Positions 1 to 4,973 of a stretch of DNA of 7,180 bases are shown here, piece after piece. The notes under the pieces were generated by a model. It did not search any database, had not been told where the DNA came from, and saw only the letters and a program-made list of their open reading frames with translations. Within the stretch, counting starts at the first letter, position 1; each line of letters begins with the position of its first letter. Source of the DNA: Alphaproteobacteria bacterium (GTDB lineage Bacteria > Pseudomonadota > Alphaproteobacteria > CAISOG01); the NCBI GenBank assembly GCA_018883285.1, contig VEQJ01000054.1, positions 1 to 7,180 of the forward strand, written 5' to 3'. The position numbers were made by a program, and so were the translations under genes.

Positions 1-65
1 ATACTGGCTGCAAAACCGCTATTCGATGATCCCGGGTGCAACAGGCTGCCCAACAGCAAAAGCAT
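1..65 (-). CDS. Partial secreted protein, N-terminus only (runs off left edge)
   Basis: A reading frame opens with ATG at 65-63 on the minus strand and stays open to the window edge, giving 21 residues. They look like a signal peptide: a Leu-rich core (MLLLLGSLL) and then a small-residue stretch ending SGFAAS, which could be a cleavage site. A purine-rich GAGAGG lies about ten bases upstream. A second ATG four bases earlier (69-67) has better spacing to this GAGAGG but its frame stops after 16 codons, so the frame used here is preferred. Only the leader is visible, so the product cannot be named. The frame is short and could be open by chance. Confidence 0.35.
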   Translation of the reverse strand, partial: MLLLLGSLLHPGSSNSGFAAS

Positions 66-190
66 CCATAACCCACCTCTCAAAACCTTATTCGTTTGCC
101 AACAGTGCCAATATGCCTGCTTTCCCTTGGTTTTTTTAAGGGGCATCAAATCATTGGGTTGGACGGCGGGCGGCATCAGGGGCGCTACCG

Positions 191-727
191 TTAGTGCGGA
201 TCGGCGGATCGGGTCACGCGATCCAGATAGGCCAACAAGATCGCTGAGATTACAAAGACCACATGAATCGCCACATACCAAAACAGTTGTTCGTTGTTGT
301 ATTGATTCAGCGTCATGAAAATTTTCAACAAATGCACGCCCGAAATCGTCACGATAGAGGTCGACAGCTTAATTTTCAGCGTGCCAGTGTCCAGCTTACC
401 CAGCCATCGGATCCTTTTTTCCGTATCGGTGACCGACATGCGGGAAACAGAATTTTCATAGCCGCCAATCAACACCATGATAACCAGATTGGCCACCATA
501 ATTTTGTCAACCAGTTCAAGCAGTTGAACCAGAAACGGCACGCTGTCGATCGTAAAAATATCTAGGGATAGCAGAAAAACTTGCTTAAGAAATTTGATGG
601 AAAACAGCGCCAATACAACGATAAGGCCGATATACAGGGGCACCAACAGCCAACGGCTTTGAAACACCAACTGCTCAATAAAATATTCAATTTTGTTGGC
701 AGGTTTGTCGACGGGCTGGCGCGCCAT
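191..727 (-). CDS. yqhA: YqhA/UPF0114 family inner-membrane protein
   Basis: A 178-residue protein with four hydrophobic segments at about residues 27-47, 74-90, 118-139 and 148-167, so an integral inner-membrane protein. The conserved family core is visible: the helix around VDKIMVANLVIMVLIGGYEN, a short polar loop with an RIRWLGKLD segment, and the helix beginning LKIKLSTSIVTISGVHLL. This is the pattern of the UPF0114 (TIGR00645) family, whose E. coli member YqhA is of similar length. The biochemical role of the family is not established and nothing here adds to it. The start ATG at 727 is preceded by AAGGGGG seven bases upstream, a good ribosome binding site. The gene follows comF on the same strand with a 90-base gap that contains a small hairpin, so co-transcription is possible but not certain. 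Family assignment is firm; function is unknown. Confidence 0.88.
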   Translation of the reverse strand: MARQPVDKPANKIEYFIEQLVFQSRWLLVPLYIGLIVVLALFSIKFLKQVFLLSLDIFTIDSVPFLVQLLELVDKIMVANLVIMVLIGGYENSVSRMSVTDTEKRIRWLGKLDTGTLKIKLSTSIVTISGVHLLKIFMTLNQYNNEQLFWYVAIHVVFVISAILLAYLDRVTRSADPH

Positions 728-766
728 GGCAATCCCCCTTTGGGCTGGCTAATGAATGGTGCCTAG

Positions 767-799
767 CCTATACAATTTTGCCCCTTATGCCAAGGGGGC
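767..799 (-). promoter_or_regulatory. Small hairpin and weak promoter-like boxes between comF and yqhA
   Basis: A six-base-pair stem (CCCCTT at 781-786 pairing with AAGGGG at 792-797, five-base loop) lies between comF and yqhA. Read on the minus strand it follows the comF stop codon and is trailed by CAAAATTG, so it could be a weak terminator for comF. The same bases contain TTGGCA (793-788) and, 15 bases on, TATAGG (772-767), which could be -35 and -10 boxes for yqhA. The two readings exclude each other in part, and both are weak matches. Confidence 0.3.
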
Positions 800-817
800 G
801 AGCAGGTTCGGGGGAGA

Positions 818-1708
818 TTAGGCGCTGCGTGCCACCCGCGCAATGGTCAGCACCCGCACCTCCGCCGCGCCCGCCCGCAACAACACCTGGCTGCAGGCGC
901 GGGCGGTTGCCCCTGTGGTAAAAACATCGTCAATCAGCACAACGGTTTTGCCCGCCAACTGTGCCTTAGACTTAGGCGGCACCTGAAAGGCATGGGCAAC
1001 ATTGCGTTGCCGCGCCGCCATCCCCAACCCACCCTGGCTTTTGGTGGCTTTGCGCCGTTTCAGCAGGTGATGGCCAACCGCCACCCCGCTAAGCTTGCTG
1101 ACCCGCTTGCCCAGCTCTGCCGCCTGGTTATAGCGCCGCCGCCACTGCCGCGTCCAATGCAGGGGCACGGGTACAATCCAATCGGCACCATCAAACAGCT
1201 TTTGGCCACCCACTTGCCACAGCAGGCGGGCAAACCACGGGGCATAGTCCAGGCGGTCACCATGCTTAAAGGCCATGATATGTTGGGCGCTGACATCATC
1301 ATACAACAAGGCGGAACGGGTAAGGCAAAAGGGTGGCGGGCTGGTCAGGCAATTGCCGCACAGCAAATCCCCCGCCCCTCCGCCCAATTCTGGCGCCATC
1401 GGCAGCGCACAACGCTGGCAGCATAGGGTTAGCGGGGTCAGCTGTCGCCAACAGTCTGGGCACAGGCCATTGTCTTGCAGGGTTTGTTGGCGACAACTTA
1501 GGCAGCGGGGCGGCAGCAGAAAATTGCCTATGCCGCCAATGACTTTCTGTGGTGTGCGGTACAGCGGTTTGCAGATTGCCTGAAAAAGGCTGGCTAGCCC
1601 CAATTTGGCATCATGAAATCGCCCATTTGGCCACCGACTTGGCCGCCAACTTAGCCCAAAATTGCCCACTGTTCGCCCATGCCTTTCTACAGATAGAACC
1701 CGCCCCAA
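818..1708 (-). CDS. comF: ComF family protein (zinc-ribbon plus phosphoribosyltransferase fold)
   Basis: A 296-residue ComF-family protein. In naturally competent bacteria ComF acts in the cytoplasm in DNA uptake; in other bacteria, including most alphaproteobacteria, its role is poorly defined. The N-terminal zinc-binding part has four Cys pairs: CLSC at 69-72, CPDC at 83-86, CCQRC at 96-100 and CGNC at 117-120. The type I phosphoribosyltransferase part contains the YNQAAELGKRVS segment (193-204), the TKSQGGLGMAARQRNV block (222-237) and the PRPP-loop motif VVLIDDVFTTGAT at 256-268. All signature residues look intact. The frame opens at a TTG (1708) with a poorly spaced AGGGA, which gives about 65 residues before the first zinc Cys, longer than usual. 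GTG at 1669 or TTG at 1603 are shorter in-frame alternatives. It is divergent from the methyltransferase gene, with 115 bases between the two starts as drawn. Family certain, start uncertain. Confidence 0.9.
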   Translation of the reverse strand: MGRVLSVERHGRTVGNFGLSWRPSRWPNGRFHDAKLGLASLFQAICKPLYRTPQKVIGGIGNFLLPPRCLSCRQQTLQDNGLCPDCWRQLTPLTLCCQRCALPMAPELGGGAGDLLCGNCLTSPPPFCLTRSALLYDDVSAQHIMAFKHGDRLDYAPWFARLLWQVGGQKLFDGADWIVPVPLHWTRQWRRRYNQAAELGKRVSKLSGVAVGHHLLKRRKATKSQGGLGMAARQRNVAHAFQVPPKSKAQLAGKTVVLIDDVFTTGATARACSQVLLRAGAAEVRVLTIARVARSA

Positions 1709-1823
1709 AATCCCTGGTCGGTACAGCCATTATGCCCAAAGCCAGCGCATCGTTGCAAAGGATTTGTTAATGGTAACTAATGGATCATCTTAAGGATAAC
1801 CCGCCATAGGCCGATAGATTTTT
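1709..1823. promoter_or_regulatory. Divergent intergenic region, comF / NDUFAF5-like gene
   Basis: This gap separates two divergent genes and must hold or adjoin both promoters. The best plus-strand candidate is TTGCAA at 1753-1758 with TAACTA at 1774-1779, a spacing of only 15 bases, so weak. No good Shine-Dalgarno sequence stands before the ATG at 1824. If comF really starts inside its drawn frame (1669 or 1603), the promoter region is correspondingly longer. No operator or hairpin stands out. Confidence 0.3.
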
Positions 1824-2720
1824 ATGACAACAGCGCCGATTATTTTTGATCCGATCGCCCTGCGTTCAGGGCGGCAGCGCGCCAACCCCACCGTGCTGGC
1901 CAACCACCCCCTGTTGGATGAGGTGGCCGCCGCCCTGGCCATGCGGTTGCAGGCTGTTCGCCGTCCCTTTGCCCGCCTGTTGGATTTGGGCAGCCCTAGC
2001 CCGCTGCTGAGTCAAGCTGTCTCCAGCCCCACGCGCCAGGTTTGTCATCTGATACCAGCTGGCCTGTCCATAGCGGGCGCCTATCGCGGCTATCCCAATA
2101 TATTGCCCGTTATCGCTGAGGATTGGTTGCAATTGCCGCTGGCCGATCACAGTGTTGATGCCTGTATCAGTATGTTCAGCCTGCACACCGTTAACGACGT
2201 GTTGGGGTGTTTGCAGGAAATCAAACGGGTGCTGCGTCCTGACGGCCTGCTGCTGGCCAGTTTTTATGGCGAAGATAACCTGAATGAGCTAAAGCAATGT
2301 TTGTTGCAGGCGGATCTTAGAGTTTCAGGGGGCATCTATCCCCGCATGCATCCCGTGACCGCGATTAAGAATGTTGGGCAAATGTTACAAACCGCTGGCT
2401 TTGCTCTGCCAGTGGCGGATGTTACCCATTTGGAAATTCTGTATCCCAATATCAAAAGCCTGCTTAAGGATTTGCAAGCCCTGGGTGAGCGTAACAGCAC
2501 GGTTATCCGCCCGCGCCACCCAACCCGCCGCGGTGTGTTTGAGCAGGCTGGCCAATTCTATCAACAGCAATTCGGCCGTGAGGATGGGTTGATCCCCGCC
2601 ACCATCAATCTGATGACCATCACCGCTTGGTCGCCCGATCCATCCAATCAACCCCAAGCCCTTAAGCGCGGCAGTGGTCAAGTCAGCCTGCATCAAGCCC
2701 TTAACACCCCCAAGCTTTAG
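1824..2720 (+). CDS. NDUFAF5-like methyltransferase-fold protein (BioC-like)
   Basis: A 298-residue protein of the Rossmann methyltransferase superfamily, closest by eye to the alphaproteobacterial/mitochondrial NDUFAF5 group. Human NDUFAF5 works in respiratory complex I assembly, hydroxylating an arginine of NDUFS7; a similar role here is inference. Evidence: the N-terminal IIFDPIALRSGRQRA motif that opens this group; motif I region LLDLGSPSPLLSQ (about 52-64); the acidic SVDACISMFSLHTVND stretch; RVLRPDGLLLASFYGEDNLNEL; AGFALPVADV; and the C-terminal half with the LLKDLQALGERNS segment and a GSGQVSLHQAL ending. Length fits the family. Motif I is odd: the usual glycines after DLG are replaced (SPSP), so SAM binding may be weakened or altered. 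The ATG at 1824 is chosen because it places the family N-terminal motif right at the start. BioC of biotin synthesis is a relative, but the C-terminal blocks and the absence of bio genes favour NDUFAF5. Confidence 0.82.
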   Translation: MTTAPIIFDPIALRSGRQRANPTVLANHPLLDEVAAALAMRLQAVRRPFARLLDLGSPSPLLSQAVSSPTRQVCHLIPAGLSIAGAYRGYPNILPVIAEDWLQLPLADHSVDACISMFSLHTVNDVLGCLQEIKRVLRPDGLLLASFYGEDNLNELKQCLLQADLRVSGGIYPRMHPVTAIKNVGQMLQTAGFALPVADVTHLEILYPNIKSLLKDLQALGERNSTVIRPRHPTRRGVFEQAGQFYQQQFGREDGLIPATINLMTITAWSPDPSNQPQALKRGSGQVSLHQALNTPKL

Positions 2721-2738
2721 GATGATGGGGAAATCCCG

Positions 2739-2850
2739 AGAGCGTTTTCGCTTTAGTTCACCACTAGGAAGGCAAGGCGAGCCGCGCGGCTGGGCGCGCC
2801 ATAGCGCAGCGACGGCGGAACGATGTGTAGGGCTAAATGGGAAATGCTCT
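2739..2850. repeat. Imperfect inverted repeat enclosing GC palindromes
   Basis: Two 26-base arms, 2739-2764 and 2825-2850, match as inverted repeats at 18 of 26 positions, both beginning AGAGC from the outside and sharing an inner TTTAG/CTAAA block. In plus-strand RNA four of the mismatches become G-U pairs, leaving 22 of 26 paired. The enclosed 60 bases are GC-rich and hold two adjacent perfect palindromes, AGCCGCGCGGCT (2780-2791) and GGCGCGCC (2793-2800). The right arm reaches into the apaG stop codon. The element fills the gap between two convergent genes and could be a bidirectional transcription stop or a small mobile repeat (MITE-like). Its identity is not known to me. Confidence 0.45.
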
Positions 2851-3295
2851 AATGCAGGGTTTTCGGCTGGCTGGGGATATCCAGGGGAAAGGCGGGAATT
2901 TCCACCTCAAATTGTTCACCCTGGCTGGTGATCATGTTGTAGCATCCCACCATAATGCCGGATGGCGTGCTAAGGGGTGTACCGCTGGTGTACTCAAAGC
3001 TTTGGCCAGGCTCTAACTCGGGTTGTTCCCCCACCACGCCAGCGCCCCGCACCTCCTGCACTTGGCCAAAGGCATTGGTAATCCGCCAATAGCGGCTTAA
3101 CAGCTGAACAGTTTCATTACCCAGATTTTCGATTAACACCCGATACGCCCACAAAAAATGCCGATCGGCGGGTGCCGATTGATCCGCCAGGTAATGGGGT
3201 TCCACAGAAATCCGCACGCTGCGCGTAATTTTGCTATAGAGGGGGGTGGATTCAGTGGTTGGGGATTCCTTTTTGGCCAATCTGCGAAAAAACAT
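2849..3295 (-). CDS. apaG: ApaG domain protein
   Basis: A 148-residue protein with the complete ApaG (DUF525) beta-sandwich fold. ApaG was linked to Co2+/Mg2+ resistance in Salmonella; its molecular activity is still unclear. Diagnostic blocks are ETVQLLSRYWRITNAFGQ, then VRGAGVVGEQPELEPGQSFEYTSG, then TPSGIMVGCYNMI, and EIPAFPLD near the C-terminus. E. coli ApaG is 125 residues; this one carries a short basic and Ser/Thr-rich N-terminal extension (FFRRLAKKESPTTEST). A GTG at 3301 is in frame, but the AAGGAG at 3306-3301 overlaps it and sits five bases before the ATG at 3295, so the ATG is the likely start. It lies 93 bases downstream of pmbA on the same strand, with its own promoter candidate in the gap. 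The stop codon overlaps the right arm of the intergenic inverted repeat. Confidence 0.93.
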   Translation of the reverse strand: MFFRRLAKKESPTTESTPLYSKITRSVRISVEPHYLADQSAPADRHFLWAYRVLIENLGNETVQLLSRYWRITNAFGQVQEVRGAGVVGEQPELEPGQSFEYTSGTPLSTPSGIMVGCYNMITSQGEQFEVEIPAFPLDIPSQPKTLH

Positions 3296-3300
3296 CAGCA

Positions 3301-3306
3301 CTCCTT
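3301..3306 (-). promoter_or_regulatory. Ribosome binding site of apaG
   Basis: On the minus strand AAGGAG (3306-3301) stands five bases before ATG (3295-3293). It overlaps the upstream in-frame GTG (3301-3299) and so decides the start in favour of the ATG. Confidence 0.75.
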
Positions 3307-3330
3307 AAACAATCAACGGGTCGGCGATAC

Positions 3331-3360
3331 CATATAATGTGGGTCTAAAATAAACAGCAA
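3331..3360 (-). promoter_or_regulatory. Candidate promoter of apaG
   Basis: On the minus strand TTGCTG (3360-3355) and TATATG (3336-3331) are 18 bases apart, in an AT-rich stretch between pmbA and apaG. The fit to a sigma-70-type promoter is reasonable and would place transcription start about 30 bases before the apaG ATG. It suggests apaG can be expressed apart from pmbA. Confidence 0.45.
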
Positions 3361-3388
3361 TGGGTTGGTTAACAGCTTACCCCAAAGC

Positions 3389-4756
3389 CTATTTCCCTGC
3401 CACCATCATCTGATCTACCCGAATGGTCGGGGCATCCACCCCATAGGCGAAAACCAAGTCGTTGGCGGGGGTGGCGGTGGCCAGCATGTCTTGCAACTTG
3501 CCCGCAATCGTCACCTCACTAATCGGATCGGTCAGGCGGCCATTATCGATGACATAACCGCTTGCCCCCTGGCTATAGTCCCCCGTAATCAGGTTGACGC
3601 CCATCCCCATTAAATCGGTTACATACAGGCCGTGGGAAATATCGGCCATCAGCTGGTCAGGGCTTTGGGATCCGCCAGCAATCCACACATTGCTGGCGCT
3701 GGTGCCTGGGGTTCCCGCCATAGCACGGGCGGCATGGCCTGTGGGAGTCATGTTCAGCTGGCGGGCGCTGGCCAAGTCCAGCAGATAGCTTTGCAGCACC
3801 CCCGCGGTTATCAGCGGGCGTGCCACGGTCGCCAGGCCTTCCGCATCAAAAGGGCGGCTGCGCAGGCCGCGCGGGCGATGGGGATCCTCCTGCAACGTGA
3901 TGGTGCTGCTGGCCACCTGTTGCCCCAGTTTATCCAACAAAAAGCTGGCGCGGCGGGTAATGGATGAACCGCTGATGGCACTAAGGATCTGGCCAATCAA
4001 ATCACGCGCCACCCGCGGAGCAAAAACCACCGGCATGGTGGCGGTGGTCAGCTTATGGGGATTCAGCCGTCTGACCGCCTGTTGACCAGCGCGGTTGCCC
4101 AACTGTTCCGCCAAAGGCAAATCGGATCGAAAGCGCGCCAGGGCATAGTCATAATCCTGCTCCATACTGCCGTCCTTGGCCTGGGCAATGGCGGTAATCG
4201 AAAGCGCTGAGGTGGTGGCCTGATAGCCGCCGATAAAACCGTTGCTGGTGGCAAAAAAGCTGCGTCCCGCATGCCAATCGGCGGCGGCATTTTCGGTGTT
4301 GCACACCCCCTTATTTTGTAGGGCGGCTTGCTCCATCGCTTCCACCTGCTGACGAAGCTCTTGGGCGCTAACCTCCGTCGGGTCAAACAAATCCAGCTCT
4401 GGCCAAGATTTGGCCAACAGCGCCGCATCGACCAGCCCCGCATAGGCATCGGGCGGACTGACCCTGGCCATGGCCACAGCGCGACTGGCCAGTTCGGGCA
4501 AATCCTGCGGCTGCAGGCGGCTGGTGCTGACGCTGGCGACCTTAAAGCCCTTGGCATGATCCACAAACACCCGCACCCCAACCTCACGCGATTCGGCGCG
4601 TTCCAGCTTTTCCAATGTGCCCAACCGCATGCCCAGGGTCAGGGCTTGTGATTCGGCCACCACCACTTCAGCGGCATCAGCCCCCGCCTTTTTGGCCTCG
4701 GTCAGCAGCTGCCCTGCCAAATCATGAATGTTGGAATCGGCAAACAGGCTGGTCAT
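3389..4756 (-). CDS. pmbA: TldE/PmbA, metalloprotease-like subunit
   Basis: A 455-residue TldD/PmbA family protein. In E. coli TldD and TldE (PmbA) form a cytoplasmic heterodimer that degrades unfolded peptides, matures microcin B17 and affects the CcdA antitoxin; TldD carries the zinc site and TldE is the non-catalytic partner. The N-terminal domain has the VFVDHAKGFKVASVSTS segment (about 84-100). Next come the SFFATSNGFIGGYQ block, the MEQDYDYALAR block, the VFAPRVARDLIGQIL stretch and a glycine-rich C-terminal half with LMADISHGLYVTDLMGMG, TGDYSQGASGYVIDNG and an ISEVTIAGKLQDML segment. No HExxH-type zinc motif is seen, which favours TldE over TldD. Length matches the family. The ATG at 4756 has no strong Shine-Dalgarno sequence. 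It is divergent from the photoreceptor fusion gene and leads toward apaG. No TldD partner lies in the window; the two genes are often unlinked. Confidence 0.93.
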   Translation of the reverse strand: MTSLFADSNIHDLAGQLLTEAKKAGADAAEVVVAESQALTLGMRLGTLEKLERAESREVGVRVFVDHAKGFKVASVSTSRLQPQDLPELASRAVAMARVSPPDAYAGLVDAALLAKSWPELDLFDPTEVSAQELRQQVEAMEQAALQNKGVCNTENAAADWHAGRSFFATSNGFIGGYQATTSALSITAIAQAKDGSMEQDYDYALARFRSDLPLAEQLGNRAGQQAVRRLNPHKLTTATMPVVFAPRVARDLIGQILSAISGSSITRRASFLLDKLGQQVASSTITLQEDPHRPRGLRSRPFDAEGLATVARPLITAGVLQSYLLDLASARQLNMTPTGHAARAMAGTPGTSASNVWIAGGSQSPDQLMADISHGLYVTDLMGMGVNLITGDYSQGASGYVIDNGRLTDPISEVTIAGKLQDMLATATPANDLVFAYGVDAPTIRVDQMMVAGK

Positions 4757-4900
4757 CGTAAAAAAGTTCCAATGTTAGGGGGGATGGAGAATAAAAAACT
4801 ATGCAACCATCGATACCATACCCCATCGCGCTCCTGCTATAGGCAAATGGAATTTTTACGGCATTTTTGTCTCAGATTTTCTTGTGGGATTTATCAATCT

Positions 4901-4928
4901 TTGCAAACCCGCAATTCGGCTGTATGGT
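4901..4928 (+). promoter_or_regulatory. Candidate promoter of the chemoreceptor-PYP gene
   Basis: TTGCAA (4901-4906) and TATGGT (4923-4928) are 16 bases apart, downstream of an AT-rich stretch (about 4845-4900). If real, transcription would begin near 4935, about 40 bases before ATG 4974, and would exclude the GTG at 4884 as the start. The -10 box is a weak match. Confidence 0.35.
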
Positions 4929-4973
4929 CAGCAATATTGGGTTTGTATCACGTTTTTGCTGTGGGGTTTCCGT

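Noticed and set aside
21..69. Minus-strand mini-ORF from ATG 69 with a well-spaced GAGAGG
   Set aside because: It stops after 16 codons (ends GIIE) and overlaps a frame that encodes a signal peptide and stays open to the window edge.
103..145. T-run (TTTTTTTAA) that could mark an intrinsic terminator downstream of yqhA or of a plus-strand unit
   Set aside because: Only a four-base-pair stem could be found before the T-run, and there is no plus-strand gene for it to end.
127..318. Plus-strand open frame over the 3' end of yqhA
   Set aside because: Low-complexity translation with no recognisable features, lying opposite a clear membrane-protein gene.
1824..2720. Assignment as BioC (malonyl-ACP methyltransferase of biotin synthesis)
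   Set aside because: The N-terminal FDPIALRSGRQRA motif and C-terminal blocks fit the NDUFAF5 group better, and no biotin genes are nearby.
4063..4587. Long minus-strand frame overlapping pmbA in another phase
   Set aside because: Its translation is Trp/Pro/Arg-rich, as expected from an alternative frame of a GC-rich gene; the pmbA frame is conserved along its whole length.
3389..4756. Assignment as TldD, the zinc-bearing partner
   Set aside because: No HExxH-type motif is seen, and the sequence blocks fit PmbA/TldE.
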